DNA from: Candidatus Omnitrophota bacterium
GTDB taxonomy: Bacteria; Omnitrophota; Gorgyraeia; Gygaellales; Profunditerraquicolaceae
Direction of reading: 5' to 3'
DNA: 12,938 nt
NCBI GenBank assembly: GCA_903907475.1
Contig: CAIVOB010000043.1
Location: 1 to 12,938 of the forward strand
Shown here: positions 6,779-12,938 of the stretch, one piece after another
Numbering within the stretch: position 1 is the stretch's first letter
How the letters are laid out: each line of letters opens with the position of its first letter
The notes under the pieces: generated by a model
Databases searched by the model: none
What the model was told of the DNA's origin: nothing
Seen by the model: the letters and a program-made list of their open reading frames with translations, nothing else
Made by a program: the position numbers and the translations under genes

Positions 6779-7558
6779 TTAAGAAGTCCTTATGCTATAC
6801 TCTACGCCATTTTTAAATATCGCCAGCCCCTGCCCGAATTTTTTCCCTTTAAGATTTTCATGCCGCGGATGCTGTCGAGAAAAAATATGTCTTTCCGGGT
6901 GCGGCATCAGCCCCAGGATCCTCCCCGTAACATCAGTGATACCGGCGATACCTTGAGTTGAACCGTTAGGATTATCCGGATAACGCGCAGGCTCTCCAAG
7001 CGCCGTGCAATACTTAAAAACAATTTGGCCGTTCTGTTCTAATTTATTTAATAAAGATTTATCTTCTAAAATAAATTTACCCTCACCATGAGCAACAGGA
7101 AGATAAATAATTTGGCTAATATCTTTGGTCCAAACGGATTTTCCACTTGCCTTTAAATAAACCCAACGATCTTCAAATTTTCCGGAATCATTAGTGATTA
7201 AACTAACATTCTGTTTCAGCTCGGAGTTTCCGGGCAAGAACCCGCTTTTCACAAGAATTTGAAATCCATTACAAATCCCAATAATCAATTTACCTTGACA
7301 AATAAACTCTTGAAGCTCTTTGGCTAATTTAAATTTTAATTCATTGGCAAATAATTTACCGCTGGCAATATCATCGCCATAGCTAAAACCTCCCGGCAAC
7401 GCCAAAATCTGAAAATTATCCAAACAGCGTTTTTTTTCCAGCAAACTATTAATATGCCAAAGCTCAGGGGTAGCGCCGACAAGTTTAAATGCCGCAGCAG
7501 TTTCCTTGTCGCAGTTTGTTCCAGCAGTTCTTAAAACGCAAACTTTGGGCTTAAGCAT
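6779..7558 (-). CDS. purQ: FGAM synthetase glutaminase subunit PurQ
   Basis: PurQ is the class I glutamine amidotransferase that feeds ammonia to PurL. It has 259 aa, longer than B. subtilis PurQ (about 227). It shows VLRTAGTNCDKET (8-20), LPGGFSYGDDIASG (54-67), GICNGFQILV with nucleophile Cys96 (94-103), KFEDRWVYLK, PVAHGEGKF (154-162) and MPHPERH with His220 and Glu222 (218-224). The ATG at 7558-7556 overlaps the 3' end of the LOG gene by 8 nt. The bases upstream of it are AT-rich with no Shine-Dalgarno, so translation probably depends on ribosomes finishing the LOG gene. No other in-frame start keeps the conserved N-terminus. It would form the FGAM synthetase complex with the PurSL protein. 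Confidence 0.97.
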   Translation of the reverse strand: MLKPKVCVLRTAGTNCDKETAAAFKLVGATPELWHINSLLEKKRCLDNFQILALPGGFSYGDDIASGKLFANELKFKLAKELQEFICQGKLIIGICNGFQILVKSGFLPGNSELKQNVSLITNDSGKFEDRWVYLKASGKSVWTKDISQIIYLPVAHGEGKFILEDKSLLNKLEQNGQIVFKYCTALGEPARYPDNPNGSTQGIAGITDVTGRILGLMPHPERHIFSRQHPRHENLKGKKFGQGLAIFKNGVEYSIRTS

Positions 7559-8219
7559 AAAATTTTTTAATTATTTTTGCCACATCTTTAGGATCATCCA
7601 CTAAAACAAAAAGGTCTAAATCTTCCTGGCTAATATTGCCATGACGTTGCACAGTTTTCTTTAACCAATCTAAAAGCGGCCTCCAATATTCGCTATTAAA
7701 AAGAATCACCGGAAATTTAAAGATCCTTTCCGTTTGAATTAAAGTAATCGCCTCAAAAAATTCATCTAAAGTACCAAAACCTCCGGGAAGAATAACAAAA
7801 GCTTTGGCATATTTTACAAACATTACTTTGCGAACAAAGAAATAACGAAACCCTAAAACAGTGCTGACATATTTATTCGGTTTTTGTTCACAAGGCAAGT
7901 GAATATTTAATCCAATCGAATGCCCCTTAGCCCGTTGCGCGCCTTTGTTAGCCGCCTCCATCAGTCCCGGTCCGCTTCCAGTAATTACCGCAAACCCGGC
8001 GCGCGCGATATGGTATGCTACCTCTTCGGCGAGTTTATAAAATTTAGCATCGGGTTTAGTACGCGCCGAACCGAAGATAGAAACCGCTTTACCGACTTTA
8101 GAAAGCACCTCAAAACCATCTACAAACTCCGACATAATACGAAATATCCGCCAGGTATCTTCCTGCGTAAAATCTTCTTTCGCTAACGCATCTTTAAAAC
8201 AGGCTTTTTTATTTACCAT
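7551..8219 (-). CDS. LOG-family (TIGR00730) nucleotide phosphoribohydrolase-like protein
   Basis: LOG-family Rossmann-fold proteins hydrolyse the N-glycosidic bond of nucleoside 5'-monophosphates; plant enzymes act on cytokinin nucleotides and bacterial relatives on purine or pyrimidine NMPs. From the ATG at 8219-8217 the protein has 222 aa. It carries SIFGSAR (47-53), GSGPGLMEAANKGA (81-94), the FVRK catalytic-type Arg/Lys (128-131) and the hallmark PGGFGTLDE (145-153). The ATG overlaps the purL stop by 7 nt (ATGGTAA), with GGAGG 11 nt upstream. A TTG at 8237 would extend it only into purL sequence. Its stop overlaps the purQ start by 8 nt, so it links purL and purQ translationally. The substrate cannot be told from sequence; nucleotide salvage or turnover in the purine pathway is an inference. 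Confidence 0.93.
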   Translation of the reverse strand: MVNKKACFKDALAKEDFTQEDTWRIFRIMSEFVDGFEVLSKVGKAVSIFGSARTKPDAKFYKLAEEVAYHIARAGFAVITGSGPGLMEAANKGAQRAKGHSIGLNIHLPCEQKPNKYVSTVLGFRYFFVRKVMFVKYAKAFVILPGGFGTLDEFFEAITLIQTERIFKFPVILFNSEYWRPLLDWLKKTVQRHGNISQEDLDLFVLVDDPKDVAKIIKKFYA

Positions 8220-11110
8220 TTTAACGGGGCCCTCCAAGTTTCTTTTAATTTCGACGTCGCCACATTAATACAAATTTTCCCATCTAAACCATAAACTTTT
8301 AAATCTTTGCTTTGCGTTAAATATCCCACTAAGCCAAAAGGCCGGCCTTTTAAAGCTTTTTCAAATTCTTTTTGTTTATTCTTTTCCACTTCTACCACAA
8401 AACGCGAATTAGACTCAGAAAAAAGCAAAGAATCATTGCGCGGATTATCCGAGAGATACGGCGCTTCTCGTAAAAAAATCTCCGCCCCCAGGTCTCCGCT
8501 AAAAATCATCTCGGAAATTGCCACCGCCAGGCCTCCATCGGAACAATCATGCACCGCCTTGATTAAACCTTTTTTAGTTGCCCTGCTCAACGCCTGAAAA
8601 GAAGCAAGCGCCTCCTTAAAGTAAACCCGGGGAACTACATTTCCTAATGCTTGATATAAATCATAATAATGCGAGCCGCCTAACTCATCGCGCGTATTAC
8701 CAACCAAATAAATTAAATTACCTACTGCTTTAGCGTACATCGAGAGAGCTTGATTCACATCCGGCATAACACTAATCGCCGAAATTAACAGTGTCCCGGG
8801 AATAGAAGTAGATTTACCATGTAAATTAAATTCATTATAAAAACTATCTTTTCCGGAAATAAAAGGTAGCCCATAAGCCTTAGCAGCAGCGTAACATCCA
8901 AAAGCCGCACGCACCAAACCCCCTAGGCGATCAGGTTTATCCGGATTTCCCCAGCAAAAATTATCCAAAATCGCCACTTCCTCTAAAGAACCTCCGACGC
9001 TAATAATTTGACGCACCACCTCATCGATGCAGGAAGCCGCCATCCAATACGGATCAATAAAACCGAAGCGAAAATTTATACCGTTAGCGATAACAATACC
9101 TTTATCGGAATCAAATAACGGTTTAGTAACGCTAGCATCCGAGGGTCCATCATTAGTTAAACCCACCAAAGGCTTGATAATTGATCCCCCTTGCACTTCA
9201 TGATCGTACTGACGGATCACCCATTCCTTAGAGCAAATATCATAATGCGAAAGCAGCTTTAATAAATCCACACTGTAATCTTTTTTAAGTAAAATCTTCG
9301 GTTCCCGATGCTTACTCTGAATATAAACTGCTTTTTTGACGATGCGCGGCAAGCCGTCATGTAAAAAACGCATTGCTAAATCGCAAACTAAATTATCCTC
9401 ATAATAAAGCTCCAGCCTTTTAGTCGCCGTAAACTCTCCGATCACTGTGGCCTGAACATTTTCGTGAGCAAACAACTTCACTAATTTATCAATATTTTTA
9501 ACCGGCACCGACAAAACCATTCTCTCCTGAGATTCCGAAATCCAAATCTCCATGTAAGTTAAACCGGAATATTTTAAAGGCACTTTATCCAAATAAACTT
9601 TCGCGCCTAATGCTGCGCCCATTTCTCCTACGGCGCTAGATAATCCTCCCGCTCCGCAATCAGTCAGGGCGCTATAAAGATTTAGATCGCGCGCCGCCAA
9701 AAGCGTATCTAAAACTTTCTTTTCCTGAATCGGATTACCAATCTGCACCGCACCGCTAGAAACCGTTTCGGATTCGTGCGTTAATTCTCCAGAAGAAAAA
9801 GTTGCCCCATGGATACCGTCCCGACCGGTTGCTCCGCCAATTACAACCACCAAATCTCCCGGATCAGTCTGTTTAAACGATTTATCTTTAGGAATAATCC
9901 CCACCGTACCGCAATAAACTAAAGGATTACTCACAAAATGTTCATGAAATAATATCGCCCCGTTGACAGTGGGAATACCCATTTTATTTCCGTAATCTCC
10001 CACTCCGCTGACAACTCCCTGCATCACTCTTTTAGGATGTAAAGACCCACGCGGCACTTTATTAAATGCTAAATCCGGAGGAGCAAAACAAAAAACATCG
10101 CTATTTAAAATCGGCTGCGCGCCAAGGCCCGTACCCATAGCATCGCGAATTACTCCGCCGATACCGGTATTGGCCCCGCCAAACGGCTCCAGCGCCGAAG
10201 GATGATTATGCGTTTCAACCTTAAAACAAATATTATTTTTCGCATCAAATTTAATTATTCCAGAATTATCTTTAAAAACCGAAACACACCAGCTCTTATT
10301 CAGCTCTTTAGTAACTTTCATAATCGTCGTTTTAAGTAAATTTTTAATCGCCAGATTCCCTAAAGCCGGAACCGCCTGACGTTCTTGATAAGCAATATTA
10401 CCGCGAAAAGTTTTATGATAACAATGCTCCGACCAAGTTTGAGCAAGCGTCTCCAGCTCGCAATCAGTGGGATTACGCTTAAGTTTTCGGAAATGACTCT
10501 GGATCTGGCGCATTTCATTTAGATTTAAAAAAAGTTGCCCCTGCTTACTTATTTCCAACAAACGTCTAGAAGTTGCTGAAAGCAATTCTACTATGATGAG
10601 CTTAAAATTATATTCCGGCAAATGACCGAGGAAGCCTTGAGAGATTTGCGGATCAACAACATGCTGGATAAGTTTATTATAAAGTAGTTTTTCGGAGATT
10701 GTTTTTAATTGCGCTGCGGAAAGTTTCCCGGAAATAATATATTTCTTGGCCGTTTTAACTGCCGTGACTCCCGAGATACCTAAATCCTGAATACCCTTTA
10801 AGACCGATGCTTCTACCGGGTCCATAACTCCTGGGTTATAAGCTACTTCCACCAAGTGCGCGTTACTCCCGAAAGATGCTTTGTTTGCCACTCCTAAGAT
10901 TCTATAAACTTGAGCTACTTTATCACTTAAAAGATTTTCACAAATACTTTTTACTTCCTCCAAAGTGACACTGCCTAAAAGATTATAAACCTGGATAAAT
11001 TTAACTTGCTTAACATTCTTAATCCCCAGGCCCAAAATACCCCTTTTGACACTCTGGCCCAGTGCATCAAAAATACCGGATTTATCCACGACTTCGATTT
11101 TATACCACAT
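8213..11110 (-). CDS. purL: FGAM synthetase, two PurS-like domains fused to PurL (no glutaminase domain)
   Basis: This enzyme converts FGAR to FGAM with ATP and ammonia from PurQ. The protein has 965 aa. Residues about 1-75 and 85-152 are two PurS-like repeats (IEVVDKSGIFDALGQSVKRG and VEVAYNPGVMDPVEASVLKG). From about 195 the PurL core follows: WSEHC (226-230), VETHNHPSALEPFGGANTG (298-316), SGVGDYGNKMGIPTVNGA (368-385), GGATGRDGIHGA (425-436), TDCGAGGLSSAVGEMG (483-498), a second-half TNDGPSDASV, GKDSF, and HDCSDGGLAVAISEM near the C-terminus. There is no C-terminal amidotransferase domain, so it depends on the separate PurQ. Architecture is between the small PurL plus PurS of B. subtilis and the single large PurL of E. 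coli. The ATG has an A/T-rich leader without a Shine-Dalgarno and lies 45 nt after purB. Confidence 0.97.
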   Translation of the reverse strand: MWYKIEVVDKSGIFDALGQSVKRGILGLGIKNVKQVKFIQVYNLLGSVTLEEVKSICENLLSDKVAQVYRILGVANKASFGSNAHLVEVAYNPGVMDPVEASVLKGIQDLGISGVTAVKTAKKYIISGKLSAAQLKTISEKLLYNKLIQHVVDPQISQGFLGHLPEYNFKLIIVELLSATSRRLLEISKQGQLFLNLNEMRQIQSHFRKLKRNPTDCELETLAQTWSEHCYHKTFRGNIAYQERQAVPALGNLAIKNLLKTTIMKVTKELNKSWCVSVFKDNSGIIKFDAKNNICFKVETHNHPSALEPFGGANTGIGGVIRDAMGTGLGAQPILNSDVFCFAPPDLAFNKVPRGSLHPKRVMQGVVSGVGDYGNKMGIPTVNGAILFHEHFVSNPLVYCGTVGIIPKDKSFKQTDPGDLVVVIGGATGRDGIHGATFSSGELTHESETVSSGAVQIGNPIQEKKVLDTLLAARDLNLYSALTDCGAGGLSSAVGEMGAALGAKVYLDKVPLKYSGLTYMEIWISESQERMVLSVPVKNIDKLVKLFAHENVQATVIGEFTATKRLELYYEDNLVCDLAMRFLHDGLPRIVKKAVYIQSKHREPKILLKKDYSVDLLKLLSHYDICSKEWVIRQYDHEVQGGSIIKPLVGLTNDGPSDASVTKPLFDSDKGIVIANGINFRFGFIDPYWMAASCIDEVVRQIISVGGSLEEVAILDNFCWGNPDKPDRLGGLVRAAFGCYAAAKAYGLPFISGKDSFYNEFNLHGKSTSIPGTLLISAISVMPDVNQALSMYAKAVGNLIYLVGNTRDELGGSHYYDLYQALGNVVPRVYFKEALASFQALSRATKKGLIKAVHDCSDGGLAVAISEMIFSGDLGAEIFLREAPYLSDNPRNDSLLFSESNSRFVVEVEKNKQKEFEKALKGRPFGLVGYLTQSKDLKVYGLDGKICINVATSKLKETWRAPLKW

Positions 11111-11155
11111 ATTTATTTTTAAAAGAGGTTAAAAAAGGAAGGGTTAATTTTCTAT

Positions 11156-12448
11156 CTATAAACCAACCTTCTGAAAAATCTTATTTACGTTGCGCAAATA
11201 AAAATTCAAATTAAATATTTTATCTAATTCCTGAGATTTTAAATAACGGTTCATTCCCGGAACTCCTAAAAGATTATCCTTAAAATTTCCGTTCCCTTTC
11301 CAGGTTCGCATCGCCGCAATTTGCACTAAATCATAAGCCTTGTTCCTAGCTAACCCTTTTTGCATTAACGCAATTAAAACTCGCTGCGAAAAAATTAATC
11401 CTCGCGTTTTAGCAAGATTCGCTAACATGTTATCCGGATAAACTTGCAAACCGCTGACTACGGCAATAAATTTATTTAACATGTAGTCTAAAGCCAGCGT
11501 GGAATCCGGAATAATTACCCGCTCCACAGAAGAGTGGCTAATGTCCCGCTCATGCCAAAGTGCCACATTTTCCAAAGCGGCTTGAGCATTAGCGCGTAAA
11601 ATACGGCTCAAACCGCAAATCCGTTCACAAATTACCGGATTGCGTTTATGTGGCATCGCCGATGAACCCTTTTGCCCTTTACCGAAAGGTTCCTCAACTT
11701 CTAAGACTTCAGTTTTTTGTAAATGCCTAATTTCCGTGGCAAATTTTTCCAATGAAGCTCCAATGACAGCCAGAGTAGTCATATATTGGGCATGAATATC
11801 TCTTTGAATAACCTGCGTCGCGATATCTACCGCTTGAAGTTTTAATTTTTTACAAACATACTCTTCCACGAAAGGCTCGATATTCGAATATGTCCCCACC
11901 GCTCCGGAAAGTTTACCCACGCTGGCCTCGAAACTCGCCTGCTTAAGACGGGCAAGATTGCGCTGAATTTCCGCATACCAAAGCGCAAATTTCAATCCTA
12001 AAGTTGTTGGCTCGGCATGCACTCCATGCGTGCGCCCAATACAAACCGTAGCTTTATAAATTTTAGCTTTTTTTGCTAAAACTTTTGCCAATCTTTCTAA
12101 ATCCTCGATTAATATTTCCGCTGCTGCTTTTAACTGCACTCCTAAAGTAGTATCAAGAATATCGGAGGAAGTTAAACCCATGTGCAAATATTGAGCATCC
12201 GCTCCGATAGATTGGCCGACATTGGAAACAAAAGCTACGACATCATGTTGAGTTTTAGCTTCGATTTTCTGGATTGCGATAAGATTAAATTTAGCTTTAA
12301 GTTTTATGCGTTTGACTGCGGCAAGCGGAACAATTTTTTTCTGCGCATAAGCCTCTAAAACAAGGATCTCGATATCCAGCATCGTCTTAAATTTAAACTC
12401 CTCCTGCCAGATACTCTTCATCGGTTCAAGGCTATAACGCTCAATCAT
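11156..12448 (-). CDS. purB: Adenylosuccinate lyase
   Basis: PurB splits fumarate from SAICAR to give AICAR and from adenylosuccinate to give AMP. The 430-aa protein is the usual length for the short bacterial form. It starts MIERYSLEPM and shows TQHDVVAFV with His68 (66-74), HMGLTSSDILDT (89-100), GRTHGVHAEPTTLG with His141 (138-151), GKLSGAVG (178-185) and the fumarate lyase signature GSSAMPHKRNP (261-271), which contains the catalytic serine. The ATG at 12448 has AAGGAG 7 nt upstream. It is the first gene after the predicted promoter and appears to head the operon; the stop is TAG. Confidence 0.98.
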   Translation of the reverse strand: MIERYSLEPMKSIWQEEFKFKTMLDIEILVLEAYAQKKIVPLAAVKRIKLKAKFNLIAIQKIEAKTQHDVVAFVSNVGQSIGADAQYLHMGLTSSDILDTTLGVQLKAAAEILIEDLERLAKVLAKKAKIYKATVCIGRTHGVHAEPTTLGLKFALWYAEIQRNLARLKQASFEASVGKLSGAVGTYSNIEPFVEEYVCKKLKLQAVDIATQVIQRDIHAQYMTTLAVIGASLEKFATEIRHLQKTEVLEVEEPFGKGQKGSSAMPHKRNPVICERICGLSRILRANAQAALENVALWHERDISHSSVERVIIPDSTLALDYMLNKFIAVVSGLQVYPDNMLANLAKTRGLIFSQRVLIALMQKGLARNKAYDLVQIAAMRTWKGNGNFKDNLLGVPGMNRYLKSQELDKIFNLNFYLRNVNKIFQKVGL

Positions 12449-12455
12449 TGTTTGA

Positions 12456-12461
12456 CTCCTT
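12456..12461 (-). promoter_or_regulatory. Ribosome binding site of purB
   Basis: The minus strand reads AAGGAG with a 7-nt spacer before the ATG at 12448. This is a good Shine-Dalgarno and supports the chosen start of the operon's first gene. Confidence 0.8.
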
Positions 12462-12480
12462 CTATCATTGGGAAAGATTA

Positions 12481-12509
12481 ATTATAGCAAAAACCTCCCT
12501 TTTTAGCAA
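12481..12509 (-). promoter_or_regulatory. Sigma70-like promoter of the purine operon
   Basis: On the minus strand, a -35 box TTGCTA (12509-12504; 5 of 6 against TTGACA) is followed by a 17-bp spacer and a perfect -10 box TATAAT (12486-12481). TGC stands before the -10 box, making it an extended -10. Predicted initiation is near 12474, giving a leader of about 25 nt with the purB ribosome binding site inside. The word TTTGCTA occurs at both the -35 and -10 boxes as a direct repeat. No known PurR operator or riboswitch is visible, and the leader is too short for a riboswitch if this is the start used. Confidence 0.75.
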
Positions 12510-12637
12510 ATAAAATTAGCAGACATTCTTCTCTACAATAATGAATTTATAACTTTTCCGCTCAGGGTAGTTTCTGCGAAGATATTTTGTCCTTCGGATA
12601 TTGTTCCGCGTGCGAAGTTCTTCGCCGTGTGCGGCGG

Positions 12638-12695
12638 CTTACGACTCACTCCCGGATGACTTTCGCTAAGTGAAGTGTCCTCCGTTCGTCGTAAG
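12638..12695. repeat. Inverted repeat CTTACGAC/GTCGTAAG with nested inner stem
   Basis: CTTACGAC (12638-12645) and GTCGTAAG (12688-12695) are perfect inverted 8-mers. Inside, TCACT (12646-12650) and AGTGA (12669-12673) form a second possible stem. It directly touches the small hairpin repeat that follows at 12698. The layout resembles the 3325-3367 repeat: short unique inverted ends around a centre with TTCGC/GCGAA words. Confidence 0.6.
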
Positions 12696-12697
12696 TC

Positions 12698-12717
12698 CCT
12701 GACTGCCGTCAGGCAGG
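12698..12717. repeat. Small hairpin repeat, copy 2
   Basis: CCTGACTGCCGTCAGGCAGG matches the palindrome at 3054-3073 at 18 of 20 positions. The two differences (C to A at position 5 and G to T at position 12) fall on opposite arms of the CCTGNC/GNCAGG stem, so the 6-bp stem with TGCC loop is kept in both copies. Confidence 0.85.
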
Positions 12718-12809
12718 CTTGCACACTATTGATTAAATTGCGGAGTGCCGAAAAACTTCTAATGCACGCTTCACAATATCCTCCGTACAAAATATAAACT
12801 AAACTTGTC

Positions 12810-12840
12810 TATTAGCGGGTGGCTGGACTTGGATTCGAAC
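12810..12840 (-). repeat. 31-nt motif resembling a tRNA 3' end, copy 2
   Basis: The minus strand starts GTTCGAATCCAAG, a canonical T-loop with the 3' half of the T-stem. It continues TCCAGCC-A-CC, which looks like a 3' acceptor strand, discriminator base and the start of CCA. The bases on the 5' side (ACGAT) do not pair with CCAAG, and no D-arm or anticodon arm is seen, so this is a fragment and not a tRNA gene. It is 26/31 identical to the motif at 3251-3281. Confidence 0.5.
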
Positions 12841-12847
12841 ATCGTTA

Positions 12848-12938
12848 GAAAATTTTTATTCGGCGGGTGACACGGAGGCGGGTCCCCTGTCGCGCGCAGC
12901 CATAAGCGAGCACGACAGGGTGCCGCAGTGGCAGGACC
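12848..12938 (+). repeat. Copy B of the roughly 92-bp repeat, cut by window edge
   Basis: This is the inverted copy of 3137-3228, with 56 identical bases at 12883-12938. The CCCTGTCG/CGACAGGG hairpin arms are kept. The left end has GAAAATTTTT like the inverted end of copy A, but the sequence outside it differs. The far end lies beyond the window. Confidence 0.85.

Larger units (their letters stand above)
12449..12938. other. 490-bp non-coding region upstream of the operon
   Basis: The right part of the window has no convincing gene. Nearest purB are the promoter and leader. Beyond it lie AT-rich sequence (about 12510-12560), a hairpin-rich stretch (12600-12717), a short sequence with a lone ribosome binding site (12733-12790), a tRNA-like fragment (12810-12840) and a copy of the roughly 92-bp repeat up to the edge. 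The long minus-strand open frame at 12533-12790 crosses several palindromes and shows no family features. Confidence 0.65.

Noticed and set aside
12449-12480. Purine riboswitch in the purB leader
   Set aside because: The leader after the predicted transcription start is only about 25 nt and has no aptamer-like stems.
12533-12790. 85-codon minus-strand open frame upstream of purB
   Set aside because: It runs through several hairpin repeats, its start has no suitably placed Shine-Dalgarno (the GGAGG there overlaps its first codons), and the protein has no recognisable domain.
12810-12840. Intact tRNA gene
   Set aside because: Only the T-loop, 3' T-stem and acceptor-like end are seen; the 5' T-stem, anticodon arm and D-arm are absent.

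Overview
The window is one long minus-strand block of de novo purine biosynthesis genes. In transcription order, from high to low coordinates, it reads purB, purSL (two PurS-like domains fused to PurL), a LOG-family nucleotide phosphoribohydrolase-like gene, purQ, purF, purM, an SPFH/stomatin-like membrane protein gene, a repeat-filled gap, a secreted protein of unknown function, purD, purE, and a tsaC/sua5-type gene that runs off the left edge. No plus-strand gene is supported.

The operon head is clear. Upstream of purB there is a sigma70-like promoter, TTGCTA-17 bp-TATAAT with a TG-extended -10 element, and a predicted leader of only about 25 nt. That leader has no room for a riboswitch. 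From purL to the SPFH gene the genes are very tightly packed: purL/LOG overlap 7 nt, LOG/purQ overlap 8 nt, and the purQ-purF, purF-purM and purM-SPFH gaps are 2, 11 and 15 nt. This suggests one transcript with translational coupling. purQ and purSL have no visible Shine-Dalgarno sequence. The second half (secreted protein, purD, purE, tsaC) is also compact: a stop/start junction with no gap, a 51-nt gap with a strong ribosome binding site, and an ATGA overlap. It is separated from the first half by 393 bp of repeats.

Together the enzymes cover PRPP amidotransferase (PurF), GAR synthetase (PurD), FGAM synthetase (PurSL with PurQ), AIR synthetase (PurM), CAIR mutase (PurE) and adenylosuccinate lyase (PurB). 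Genes for GAR formylation (purN/purT), purK, purC and purH are not in the window. The place between purM and purD, where purN often sits, is taken by the SPFH gene, the repeats and the secreted protein.

The two gene-poor stretches (3034-3426 and 12449-12938) share a repeat family. It consists of an inverted pair of copies about 92 bp long with a 56-bp identical core, a small hairpin present twice with a compensatory base-pair change, a 31-nt motif resembling the 3' end of a tRNA, and other hairpins with short inverted ends. Such dispersed GC-rich palindromes in an AT-leaning genome, together with the PurS-PurS-PurL architecture and a 4Fe-4S type PurF, suggest an uncultivated, probably anaerobic Gram-negative-like bacterium. 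A candidate phylum such as Omnitrophota is plausible, but this is inference and not demonstrated here. No clearly new biochemical system is visible. The points most worth following are the LOG-family gene inside the purine operon, the membrane/secreted gene pair inserted into it, and the repeat family.
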